Assembly: GCA_025618425.1 (NCBI GenBank)
Contig: CM046837.1
Span: 24,397,488-24,461,487, forward strand
Source of the DNA: Heliocidaris tuberculata
Lineage: Eukaryota > Echinodermata > Echinoidea > Camarodonta > Echinometridae
Direction of reading: 5' to 3'
DNA: 64,000 nt
Part shown: piece by piece, positions 1-9,655 of the stretch
Position numbering within the stretch: position 1 is the stretch's first letter
Layout of the letters: each line of letters starts with the position of its first letter
Notes under the pieces: model-generated
The model's input: the letters and a program-made list of their open reading frames with translations, nothing else
The model's database searches: none
Told to the model about the DNA's origin: nothing
Program-made: the position numbers and the translations under genes

Positions 1-57
1 ACAGTATCTCCGTTTTAATTCTTTTATTTACTAATACGAGATACATACCACTTTAAG

Positions 58-370
58 AGAAGCTTGAGTTCTGGGAAAGGTGAAATTTATTTGTGAGTTT
101 TCTCATTCCTTTTATGTCAGTTTGGAAGAACATCACAGTGAAAATGACCCTTAAAAGGTATTGCTCTTCAAAAGCCCTTATTATTACTAAATATAGATAT
201 GACGAGAAATAGCTGAAGTTCGGGCCGAACATTCATGTCAACTGTGTGTGCAGTCCCGTATACCCATTTCTGTGTGAAGTGTACGTGCTTTTCAGCGAGA
301 TTTGTTGGGTCAATTTCTTATCATTTTCATGATTTAAAAACCTCACATTATACACCACTTCTAATGTAGA
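58..370. repeat. Dispersed repeat, copy 1 (pair of 1272-1565)
   Basis: This stretch is alignable by eye with 1272-1565 in the same orientation. Shared landmarks in order are TTGAGTTCTGGG, TTTGGAAGA, ATTGCTCTTCAAA, CGGGCCGAAC, CAGTCCC and ACACCA. The short ORFs of the two copies are not conserved in frame, so it is not read as coding. Family unknown. Confidence 0.75.
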
Positions 371-516
371 CATAATCAACGTGTATCGAAATAATGTATA
401 CGGTACCGGTATGGTACGGTACATATACACAGCAAGCGCACACATGGTACTGCAGCGTGGGTGGGTCTACCACTTTGATTGACAGCTGCATGTGACTTAC
501 GTCGTCAATCTTCGTA

Positions 517-744
517 ATGAAGATGGCGGCGAGTATCACACCATCCAACAGCGCCCTCTTGAGTTCAGTTCGTCTTTCTTCGGTCGAATGCGTGCTGCAT
601 AAATGTACGGAGATTCCTGAATATCACCCGAGCCGGGCCAAGCTCCAAAACACCACGATCGGCGACTTTTCGCTCCCTATAAGCATGTTAAGAGAAAAGC
701 GAGGTATCATTAGACGGCATGTCAACAAATTATTGCAAACTTGA
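517..744 (+). other. Short ORF after GATGGCGGC motif, doubtful first exon
   Basis: A 75-residue ORF begins ATGAAGATGGCGGCG just downstream of an ACGTCGTCAAT motif, a look common to 5' ends of animal transcripts. It has no domain that I recognise, no splice donor that I can defend, and ends in TGA before an AT-rich tract. It may be a first exon, a TE leader, or chance. Confidence 0.12.
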
Positions 745-1019
745 GGCCATTTTTTCTACGTTTTTATTTTAGCGAAATTATTATTTTTTTTTTTCATTTT
801 TTTTTTTTGGTGGGGTGGGGGGGGGGGGGGGAAGAGAGAGAGCGTGTCTTCGGCAGACTTGTCGCCTAATATATGCTCGACGCTACAAGCCCATCCCTCT
901 TCCCCCCTACGTCAAAGAGATGCGTCTCTGCCAAGAGACTGCGTCGGGACATGTCTTGTGCATTTATATGCCTGAATAACGGCGCAATGGAGATTATGCC
1001 CTGTGTGCAACGGGTGGTA

Positions 1020-1850
1020 TAAACCATGTTTTGATAATTTCTCTCTTTAATGCATCATTTCAATTGCATCATTACTCGCTCTAATGGAGTCTGTGGAAGT
1101 AATTAACCCATATGCCAGTTGTTAAAATAATTGTTTAAGCTGTTTATTTTGCAATAAAATTTTGAACGATATCACTTTTTGAGGACGCCCAGAAGACCTT
1201 ACAAATACTTGACTCGGTCCTAACGTAAGGCTGAATCGGCGACTGGCGTAATCGTTGACACGCCATGCGACTAAAAGGTTGAGTTCTGGGGAAGGTAAAA
1301 AATTAATTTGCGAGCTTTCTCATTATTTTTATTTAGTTTGGAAGATTATCATAGTTGAAATGTCCCCTGAAAAGGATTGCTCTTCAAATGCCCTCACATT
1401 CAAAATATGACAAGAAACAGCTGAAATGCTCGGGCCGAACTTTTGTGTGTAGTCCCATATACACATTTCTGTGTGCAGTTCATATGACTCTCAGTAGGAT
1501 TGAGTCTATTTCTTTTCATTTTGGTGCTTCCAAAACCTTACAGCATACACCAATTCTTATGTGCTATATAATAAACCTTTCCCAATTGCTTTGAGACAGT
1601 TTCTTTCACAATTTAATCTCATGACCAGCACTGAACTTTATCCGGCATACATTTGCTGACGTAAGGACCGCGTCAGAGACTTTTACGGCCTTTTGCGCGT
1701 CATGGATGAGTGATATCGTTTTACGAGTGATTGAAAACTGAACAGTGCAAACAATATTTTTGATAACTGGCATATGGGTTGATTACCTTCGTAGGCTCGA
1801 TGAGCGCAGGTACTGGAGCAATCAAAATGATGCATCGTGTGAGCCAGTTT
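1020..1850. repeat. Imperfect inverted repeat pair
   Basis: About 130 bases at 1020-1155 (containing AACCCATATGCCAGTTGTTA) recur inverted at about 1735-1850 (TAACTGGCATATGGGTT), both next to a TGATGCAT-type motif. A weaker third version lies near 2070-2160 (CATAGGCTCGATTAACC). The arms enclose the second copy of the 58-370 repeat. This looks like an old foldback or palindromic element; no target duplication was found. Confidence 0.45.
1272..1565. repeat. Dispersed repeat, copy 2 (pair of 58-370)
   Basis: Direct-orientation partner of 58-370, with the same ordered landmarks and many small substitutions and indels. The separation of about 1.2 kb suggests local duplication or two inserted copies of one family. 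Confidence 0.75.
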
Positions 1851-2195
1851 TTACATCTTAAAACGTAAATGACAAATTAATAGTGCAAACCAGGGGCCGC
1901 GCGGCGTTTTTGAAAGTGTGTGTGTGTGTGGGGGGGGGGGCTGATCTGATTTCACTTATTAATGACAATTTTCGAGCCTTTTTTAGGAGATTTTTTAACG
2001 TGAATACTCAAAAAAGTGGGGGGCTGCAGCCCCCCCCCCCCGGAACCGCGGCCCATGCAAACATTGCTTTGAATTAGATGCACATGTGCTAATCGCCTTC
2101 ATAGGCTCGATTAACCTACCAGAAACGCAATTGAAATGACGTCTCGTGTTCAACGTGCGTAATTTACGCATCAATAACATACTTATTTGACTTAC

Positions 2196-2404
2196 GAATG
2201 GCAGCTGTAGTCAGACATGCCACGCCCCCTATCATCACAAGTGCAACGAGACTCGGCTTCCTCCCGAAGTACTCAACCGTGAAGATGGTGAGGAGGTACG
2301 CGGGGATCTCGACGGCGCCTGAGATCGTGAATGCGACGTAATCGTTGACGCCGAGGTTGGATGTGTTTAGGGACAAACCGTGGTAGACCATTGAATGAAC
2401 CATC
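2196..2404 (-). CDS. SLC22-family organic cation/carnitine transporter, one internal exon
   Basis: Membrane transporter exon of the major facilitator superfamily, SLC22 branch (Orct-like). On the minus strand it runs from a TCATCAG acceptor at 2405-2407 to a perfect GTAAGT donor at 2190-2195, so the exon is 209 bases. The peptide reads [18 protein letters not shown], then a membrane segment with [14 protein letters not shown], then [17 protein letters not shown], matching the SLC22 stretch from a mid-protein helix ([10 protein letters not shown]) to the conserved GRKP/GRR loop and the next helix. The Met is not a start codon; the frame is entered from an upstream exon. Neighbouring exons were not found in either direction, and TE insertions fill the probable intron space. 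Family assignment is by pattern recognition; the substrate cannot be told from one exon. Could be an isolated exon of a pseudogene, but both splice sites are intact. Confidence 0.85.
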
Positions 2405-2769
2405 CTGATGAGATATAAAAGAACATCATCCTATTTCTACAACTCAGCTCTTTGTACGTTACATTTTAAAGATAAATTGAGTTCTGGTCATGAGATTGCA
2501 GTATGAAAAACCCAGTCTAGAAGTTAATGAGAAAGATTAAATGGATATTTTTTATGGGAATTTCAGGGGCAGCCCTTTTCTGGTAACATTCTGGTAACCA
2601 ATCAGATCACATTATTAAGCTTAAGATCTTGTTACTTGCATTCCAGTATTTTCATGACATTCCTCCATCTTATCTGGCAGAGTAATGACACGACATTTGC
2701 TCCTGCGACATTTGCTCCGCCGTCCATATGTCGAAAGGTCAAAAGTTAAGGTCAAGGTCATGATTTGTT

Positions 2770-2880
2770 TGTTTTTGTTTCTTGTTTTTGTTTTGTTTTG
2801 TTTTGTTTTGTTTTGTTCGGGACAATGTGAAGATTAGGATTAGGGTTAGGCTTAGGCTTAGGTTTAGGTTTAGGATTAAC
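2770..2880. repeat. (TTTTG)n run and degenerate TTAGG-like repeat
   Basis: A TTTTG pentamer run (about 2775-2815) is followed after 20 bases by a run of hexamer-like units (about 2836-2878) of GGATTA, GGGTTA, GGCTTA and GGTTTA, i.e. a degenerate series around the animal telomere unit TTAGGG. It is short and impure, so probably a simple repeat rather than a true telomere relic. Confidence 0.7.
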
Positions 2881-3470
2881 ATGGCAAAGTTATACCGGAG
2901 CAATTGTAACACACCCATGGAACCGTCAGAGTTACTTGTTAATATGAAGCTGTAAGAAATTTGAGATCAGTCCAGAAAGACCTCAACAACCTGTTGTTAA
3001 AACAAAGTGTTATGGTAAACGGGGCTTTGTGCATGCTGCGCCAGAACTCTAGAATAATCCCATACGATGTAAGTAACGTCCCCCCCCCCCCGAACACACA
3101 CACTTTTTAATATAACTGGAGAAATGGTTTCGTTCACTCAAAACGTAAAAGTTTCTTACCCACATGGTTATTTGCTATCGACTGATTATGTTATCATAAT
3201 GAAATTATGATTTATGAAAAATCACGATTTTTCAAAGCAGTTTCATGAATTTGAATTTCAAGTTATGCGCCTGTACATGAAGAAGAGAATTGAATAGAGT
3301 ACACCATGTACACCTTGCACTGCATTAGGAAACGGAAAATGCAACTTTTTTTGTCGTACTGACTGCAATAAAAGCCATAATTTCCTTTACACGATAGAGT
3401 TCCTTAACCTAATCAGAGTCATTTTGAAAATGACTAGCTAATTATCTATTACTATGCAAGTTGATTCATG
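2881..3470. other. No gene recognised
   Basis: AT-rich sequence with a run of ten C's near 3083; no ORF, RNA gene or repeat structure that I can support. It is probably intron or intergenic space beside the SLC22-type exon. Confidence 0.5.
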
Positions 3471-5334
3471 TTGATGTGCAGGGATGCATACAACTTACAT
3501 TTTGTTATTCAAACATCTAAATCTGTTTCATAATTTAAAAAAAAATATATTTTGAAAATCATATTCTCAAACATGCTAAGCTCCACCCTAAAAAAAAAAT
3601 GCCCCAGATCTTATTCCTGCAATGACATCATCTGTCAATCATTAGTGAGCTAAGGAGAGACAGTGGTATGTAGCTTAGCCAGAGATGACCATCTGTTCTA
3701 ATAGACCATACAGTGCCTACATAGGAGTTGCTATGTCAGACATGCTGTAGCATCACCAGGAAAAGAATGGTAATGAGGAAGTATTGTTTGAAATCATGCA
3801 ATTCTATTTGTGAGCATGTGTTGAGCTGGGGAAAGTTACATTCCACTGTCCATTGTAGAACGTTGGTGTAGCTGACCGATGATTGACAGATGATGTCATT
3901 TCAGGAATAACATCTGGAGCTTTTTTTAGGGTGAAGCTTACACTGTTAAAACATGTATTAAAAAACTACGGATTAAACAAATGTTGATTAAAAATGGTTC
4001 AACATTGGTTATAAAATGAGTGTTGGTTAAAAATGACTTTTAATCTTGAGTGGGTTAAAAATATTGTTGATTAAAATTATTGTTTTTAATCTTGTTGGTT
4101 ACTTTGTAACCAACATTGATTAAAAACAGTGTTCTTGGCTTTCCCTCCAAAATGATAGTGCTAACTGTCGAGACAAATTATCTTTTTGTTGGTTAAAGTT
4201 TGATCAAAGTTGATTAAAATACCAATCGCGTGACCGAACAGCGCATGCGCATAAGGATTTGGAACAAATTTGCTGCGCGCACATATACATATCTATCACA
4301 GAAATTGTTTGCGATAAAAATGGAAGGCGTTGTCATTCAAGTCGCTGAATGATTGGGGACTTTCAAAGAGCTTGTTGGTGTGTTTGAAGGTGAGAAACTC
4401 TTTTTCTTATCTGTGATTGTTGTCTAGCTTAATCTTGGGAAGAAATAGATCTACAGTGTGATCTTTCTTTCTAATTTATTATAAACGGCTTGGGAGCTAG
4501 TTCGACCTGCTCGATCTGGACTAACCTGGCTAAGCCAGGCCCACCGGTAGATCTACTGACTACACCTACGGTAGCGAAGAGGCGACGCCGGCGGTATGGT
4601 GGTGTGTTCAACTTCGGGGATGTCCATATTTCGCGGACAGGGCAATATGACAAAAACTGAAAGTAGAACAGTTTTTTGAGAGAGAAAAAAAGATATAGCA
4701 TCAATGTAGGCGTAGGCGTAGTCTACCGGTAGGTCTGGCTTAGTCAGGTCTAGTCCAGGTCTGAGCAGGTCGAACTTCCCAAACCGCTTAACTTAGAAAG
4801 CAATATCACGCAGTAGATCTATTTCTTTATAAGACAAGCTAGACAACAATCACAGATATGAAAAGAGTTTCTCCAGGGAGTTTCTCACCAAATAAAACTA
4901 ACCAACAAATGGTTAAACATTTAACCAACAATTTGTTTAAGTTTAATTAACACCAGTTTAACCAATGTTGAGCAAAATATGATTAACCAACAAATGGTTA
5001 AACATTTAACCAACAATATGTTTTAGTTTAATCAACACCGATTTAACCAACGTTGAGCAAAATAAAATTAACCAACAAATGATTAAAACTTTTAATCAAC
5101 CACAAGTTAAACTTTAATCAACAGGCCGTTGATTAAAGTTTTAACCTATAAATGTGTGGTTCACCTGGTAATCCTCGGTTGATTAAAATTTTAACCAAGA
5201 TTAAAAATTTTAATCAACGTTCTAACAGTGTAGGAGGTAGGGAAAAATATTTCAAAAAACATTTAAAAATCTATGAAACATATCTAGATGTCTGAATAAA
5301 AGAATATTAGTTGTATGCATCCCTGTACATCAAC
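3471..5334. mobile_element. Foldback MITE split by a CACTG element
   Basis: The left arm (about 3471-3640, starting TTGATGTGCAGGGATGCATA and running through AAGCTCCACCCT to TGACATCATCTGTCAATC) is repeated inverted on the right. The right arm is in two pieces, 3884-3940 (GATTGACAGATGATGTC to GGGTGAAGCTTA) and 5231-5334 (ending TATGCATCCCTGTACATCAA). The break is exactly where another element (3941-5230) sits in a TA. Without the insertion the MITE would be about 570 bases with arms of about 165. No coding capacity. Confidence 0.75.
3941..5230. mobile_element. CACTG-ended palindromic DNA element with GTTGATTAAA arrays
   Basis: It starts CACTGTTAAAAC and ends GTTCTAACAGTG, with TA on both sides (3939-3940 and 5231-5232). 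Inside each end is an array of variants of GTTGATTAAAA/TTTAATCAAC (about 3960-4215 and 4890-5215). The middle is also inverted: CTTATCTGTGATTGTTGTCT near 4410 faces AGACAACAATCACAGATATG near 4850, and both halves carry CTACCGGTAG-type sites. Thus the whole 1.29 kb is a foldback structure. No transposase. The CACTG end and TA duplication would fit a non-autonomous CMC/Mirage-like or mariner-like element; class is uncertain. Confidence 0.7.
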
Positions 5335-5407
5335 AGCAATAAACTTACATTTGGGATGCGTTTGGGTTGCAGGGGCCCTTTAAAATATTAAGTTAAGTAA
5401 ACTCTAA

Positions 5408-5720
5408 GCAGCTTTTCTCTTTAGCCGAGTTATATTCGCGAGCTATGTTGAGTGTCACACTAGCTTAAAGTCGTGTGCAACTCCTGAAAACCTGGGAAAT
5501 TTCTTGTTATACGAGTTTTGTATGAGTATTCTAGGAGCCAACATCCACTTTACAACGATATTTGTACGAGTTACCTGAGTATGGTAAAAGTTCAATCGAG
5601 TGCGTTCCGAGTTACGATGATCTACGTATGACTTGTATCGAAACTTCCTGAGAGTTATCACAATCTTTCTACGAGCTTTGTACGAGTTGTGTATGAGTCC
5701 CGTACGACTGAGATAAGAAA
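5408..5720. repeat. TACGAG-motif cluster
   Basis: The stretch is dense in variants of TACGAGTT, GTATGAGT and CGTACGA at irregular spacing. This style of short-motif cluster matches the subterminal arrays of the Harbinger-type elements at 9840 and 20419, but I found no paired termini here. Probably a degraded element. Confidence 0.4.
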
Positions 5721-6603
5721 TATCTCAGGGGATGACGACGCGCATTAACATTTCATCTACGAATTCTACAATAATTGCAAATTACGGTTACAAATTTTAA
5801 GGGCTTAGATACGATGTGGATGATCAAATATGTTTTCAAATCAATCATATGTCAAATTTGTAAAGTATCTTTTATAGATTTTTGTCATGGAGTGACAGAA
5901 GTGTGGCTGAAATTACAAACGTGTTCACTGATGCCGACTTTGTAACTATTTCATAGTAAATGATATGATTAGCACATGGTGTGTCAAATGTAAAAGTGTT
6001 TAGCAAAGAAATGAAAGGAACTTTCGAAAGAACTCTCAAGACTAAGGTAATAGAAAATTAATTTCATTAAACAAGCAAACATTCTTGCTGCATGAATGAG
6101 CTGCTGTGAGGAGAAAAAAATGCGACACCTTGTTGACAGCATGCCAGAGGTATGGCTGCTATCATCAGATGTAGCAATTTTCCACCAAGAACTGAACAAA
6201 CTGCCTCCAGAGGAGTGACATGACTTTACGAAACAATCAGGCATCCCTCCTGGACAATTATCCCCAGACCACTTCTGTCAGGACATTTTCCCAATACCCC
6301 TACCCCTGGAGTTTATCCCTGAGGACAGTTAGCATCTAGGATATTTACATTCTGTTAGTTGTTCTAAACTATCTATCCTTTGAGGTGCCCTTAGAAGTAA
6401 TTGTCCTTTAGCGAAAATTGTCCGGGATTAATTGTCCTAGGGGTAATTACCCTGGTTGTCATTGTCCGAGGGATTAGTTATTGCACGAGCCAATTGTTTT
6501 GGGTAGTATTCACCCACTCATTATGAGTTAGCTAGTAGAAATCATTCGGAAAATTCAATTACTGATATAGCCAACACTTGCCATATAGGCCTTCATAAGG
6601 ATC
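5721..6603. other. No gene; cluster of AATTGTCC motifs at 6250-6490
   Basis: Most of this is AT-rich unique-looking sequence. From about 6250 to 6490 variants of AATTGTCC/GGACAATT recur about eight times (for example AATTGTCCGGGATTAATTGTCC), again resembling a subterminal motif array without visible ends. Confidence 0.4.
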
Positions 6604-6746
6604 TTGCATAAAACTTACCGTTAATGGTAACTCTGCTATCAATGGTAACTACCATGTTAACATCACTCAACAGCCAATCAAAATCATGGTTTCCATGGGA
6701 GTTACCGTTGATGGCAAAGTTACCGTTAATGGTAAGTTTTATGCAA
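6604..6746. mobile_element. Small palindromic MITE
   Basis: TTGCATAAAACTTACCGTTA at the left is inverted at the right as TAACGGTAA-type sequence ending GGTAAGTTTTATGCAA, followed by CGGGGCCC. GTTAATGGTAA/TTACCATTAAC-type motifs occur repeatedly inside. About 143 bases, no coding. Target duplication not resolved. Confidence 0.6.
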
Positions 6747-6873
6747 CGGGGCCCTGGTCTAATATTTTTTTCCAGGGCTGCATATGATTACATTTAAATG
6801 AAAACTGAATTTAAAAAATTAATTAAATTAAAAGGAAAAACACTGCATTTTGATATTTTTTTTACACATTCTA

Positions 6874-7273
6874 CAGTGCGTAAAAAAAGGTTCACACATT
6901 GAAAATATTCGCCAAAATCATAATTTCACAATATCGATACGATTTGTCCCTATACGAAGTATAGGATCAAGGTGTAGAGGACCGTTAAAATCAATTATTG
7001 ATAATTAAGAGAGAACTTGCACTTAAAGCCTGATACGCACTATTATCAAATTAAAGACTGAGGCATTTTTGCGCAAACCAGTTTTTTCTGACTTTTATAA
7101 AAGTAGCCAGTACTCACTCAAGCGTGAAATATTGTCAATACTCATAGTGTCATCCGATAAAACAGACCCTCACTCATAATTGTATAAGAACAGAATCATA
7201 TCGATATTGTGAAAATAATTATGATTTTGGAGGATATTTTCAAAGTGTGTATTTTTTTTTTTTACAAGCACTG
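6874..7273. mobile_element. Tc1/mariner-type MITE (CAGTG ends)
   Basis: The left end CAGTGCGTAAAAAAAGG is inverted at the right as TTTTTTTTACAAGCACTG. The inverted arms continue for about 80 bases through AAAATATTC, CAAAATCATAATT and CACAATATCGATA. The left flank is TA; the right flank is TTTA, so one side has probably mutated. The CAGTG ends resemble those of the clearer TA-flanked element at 60728. No transposase. Confidence 0.6.
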
Positions 7274-7718
7274 TTTATTGACTACACTTAATGAAAAGAT
7301 ATTATTCTTTTATTTCATGGTAAAGTTTTTTCGAAGTTTTTGGGAAAGTAAGTTTCTAATTAGAAGGTAAGGCACATGCGAAAATTGACCCGAAATGATT
7401 ATCTGAAGTAATTATAGCCGCGCAGTGGCAGCTCGAATACTAGAGTGTTCGTGAATCATGATTGCTTCTATAAAAAGAATTTTATATTGTAGTTAGTGAT
7501 ATATTCTCATAATATCACTCACATATAACAGCAGAATACTCTTAAAGAATATAAATGCAAAATACTCTTCAAACATTATTTATAATGTTTAAAATGAGTA
7601 CGGGACAAATGGCGTCCCGGGAGGTTCGATACGAGACGTGGGACAAATGATGGAAATGCGGGACGATCCAGTAAAATATGGGACCTCTGGTCACCGCGTT
7701 AATGGCGTTTTTAATATT

Positions 7719-8894
7719 CTACGGCCCTGATAATGGGTTTCGGTAGCGTTTATTTGATTTCTTTGGCGGTCCATCATTTTTTGGACATAATTTTGTTCTA
7801 TCTGCTACAAGTCTTTGGCAAAAGTCTGTTGAATTTGTAGTCACCGGTACCTTCCGGACTTTACCAATTATCATAGTGATATTGCACCACCGACCATAGT
7901 CGTCCAATGCCTTCCGGAATAGGTCAAGATCTTTGTAGAAGTTGGGACCAATATCTGCTATTTTTCTCCAGAGAGTCTGGTTGTAATGATCATACAGAAG
8001 CATATCTGCTTGATTCCATTTTCTAATCTTTTCTTTCTGGCCTTCATCTATCACTGCTTTCGAGTCTGACGGGCTTTGATTCATCTGAACATAAAGTAAA
8101 TCTTCGAATTCCCAGCACAGTAGACGTTTTAAGAGCACCAACGATTCATCAATATAGTCAGTAAGTAGCACCAATTGTAACTTTTTGTCAAGTTCTTCGA
8201 TCAGTTCTTTTACATGAGTCATGTTGTCGTTGATGGAACTTGAACTCCCTAGCATGTCATTCCACTGCCCGTTTCTAAATTGCATATTGACCAAATCTAT
8301 TCCCCTTTCCTCCCAATATTTCAGTGGATCTTTGAAAAAGTTATTGACTCTTTGAACAAATGTATTTCCAGGCACTCTCATATAGCCTTGAAAGAAAAAG
8401 AATGCTGACTCCCATTGCTTGACCGGGTCCCGCAAAATGGTAACGAATCTCGCTTCTGGACACATCAACCGCTTCAAATTATCCTCATTCTGTAGAAAAA
8501 CAATATGAAATGTCATCAGGTTGTAGTTCTTGTAGTTTGCGTAATCCTCATTGACGACTCCCAAAGGTGGCAAGATGTTTTTATTCTCAGCAAGGACAGC
8601 ACGAAAGTGTCCCCTGGTAGGATCACGTCTGTTGGCGAGAAAGGACATGTTGTGCCGCTCGCCGTATCTGTTCAAGATAGAACTGATAGTGGTGCCCCCA
8701 GTTTTGTGAGTCTTGATGAAGACCACACTGTCTACGGGTAAACACTTCCTCTGAAGCACAGGTTGCACAAGTAATCTGGTCCTTACCGCCCCCACTGCAG
8801 TCAAACGCTGTCTCTTGATGGTCGTATCCACATTCATCACCGAGGAAATGTATGCCATGATGACTGTGCACAAGAGGGAAAGTATCAGGAATTT
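7719..8894 (-). CDS. Galactose-3-O-sulfotransferase (Gal3ST/cerebroside sulfotransferase family), last exon
   Basis: Golgi type II membrane enzyme that moves sulfate from PAPS to the 3-hydroxyl of galactose on glycolipids or glycans. The exon begins after a long pyrimidine tract and a GACACAG acceptor (8895-8901), giving an open frame of 391 residues to the TAA/TGA-type stop at 7719. The frame opens with a hydrophobic signal-anchor (KFLILSLLCTVIMAYISS), which needs a very short upstream exon for its start Met. Residues about 55-65 carry the 5'-phosphosulfate loop (FIKTHKTGGTTIS); about 150-165 carry the 3'-phosphate site (FVTILRDPVKQWESAF). DESLVLLKRLLCWE matches the conserved DESLVLLKDLLCWEL stretch of the family. 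Length fits the usual 400-480 residues. The sequence favours the Gal3ST family; which acceptor it uses is not determinable. No breaks seen, so probably functional. Confidence 0.93.
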   Translation of the reverse strand, partial: KFLILSLLCTVIMAYISSVMNVDTTIKRQRLTAVGAVRTRLLVQPVLQRKCLPVDSVVFIKTHKTGGTTISSILNRYGERHNMSFLANRRDPTRGHFRAVLAENKNILPPLGVVNEDYANYKNYNLMTFHIVFLQNEDNLKRLMCPEARFVTILRDPVKQWESAFFFFQGYMRVPGNTFVQRVNNFFKDPLKYWEERGIDLVNMQFRNGQWNDMLGSSSSINDNMTHVKELIEELDKKLQLVLLTDYIDESLVLLKRLLCWEFEDLLYVQMNQSPSDSKAVIDEGQKEKIRKWNQADMLLYDHYNQTLWRKIADIGPNFYKDLDLFRKALDDYGRWCNITMIIGKVRKVPVTTNSTDFCQRLVADRTKLCPKNDGPPKKSNKRYRNPLSGP

Positions 8895-8901
8895 CTGTGT
8901 C

Positions 8902-9541
8902 GGGGCAGGAGGAGAGGGAGAGAGAGAGAGGAAAAAAAATCAATTAACACACCATTGGTAAGGTAAAAATGATGAAGGAGCTCATGGCATGCCCCTTTGA
9001 AGAAAACATTCTTAAACATAAAAATATTTGTCTATTGTTACACATGTATCATTATGTTAAAAATGAATAGAACGAGTCTACCTGACAATTTTTACATTTT
9101 ATGATGATCTCATACACAAAAAGATGATTTTTTTTCTTTACTGAGACAAAACAATACCACCTTGTAATGTGAGTTGTTACTGGGGTAAACATTGCATTGA
9201 TATCGTGAACGAATCAATAATGAATGAACGTAATAATTATTAGTTATAATTAAAGTTAGCCAGATGTTTCGACAATGACTAATTACGAAAACATTGAAAC
9301 ATGTCATAGGGGTAAACATTTATAAGGCGCACGAATCGATAATGCATGAACGTAATAATCATATCAAATAGCCAAACATTTGGACAATCTGATACAAAAC
9401 AAAGTTATAAAATTGCTACACAATCTCAAAGTACCTGGTTTGTGTGCCTGTGTTGATATTGCTTTGTGCATGTATTTCAAAAGCTGGTTGGTAAATGTCT
9501 TGAAAGTCTATAAATGTGTATTTATGGGTGAGCTGTGTGTA
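8902..9541. other. Upstream intron space of the sulfotransferase
   Basis: A (CT)n polypyrimidine tract just upstream of the acceptor belongs to the splice site. Beyond it, CGATAATGAATGAACGTAATAAT-like sequence occurs twice (about 9205 and 9335), a local duplication. The exon with the start codon was not identified. Confidence 0.4.
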
Positions 9542-9655
9542 TTAACGGAAACCTCACCCCAAGAAATAAAAGAAATTTTTTGAGAGATTTATTGTATTCT
9601 TGCATGCCAACTTACAAGTTTCCCCATTAAAGTGTACGAGATAGGTATAAATTAA
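9542..9655. repeat. Tandem copy of the left end of the TTAA element
   Basis: TTAACGGAAACCTCACCCCA at 9542 begins a unit of about 110 bases that repeats from 9652 (TTAAAGGAAACCTCACCCCA). The two units stay alignable through TTTATTGTATTCTTGCA / TTTATTCTATTCTTGCA to GAGGTATAAATTA-type ends. The terminus of the following element is therefore present twice in tandem. Confidence 0.7.

Noticed and set aside
5984..6244. 86-codon minus ORF as another SLC22 exon
   Set aside because: No match to transporter helices and no splice sites in phase.
8505..8943. ORFs overlapping the sulfotransferase on either strand
   Set aside because: Shadows of the confirmed exon; their sequences have no family match.
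9611..9628. ATGGGGAAACTT followed by GTAAGT on the minus strand as the first coding exon of the sulfotransferase
   Set aside because: It would give an in-phase MGKL start, but it lies in a tandemly duplicated transposon end (9542-9655), and the sister unit has a changed version. Too short to trust without RNA evidence.
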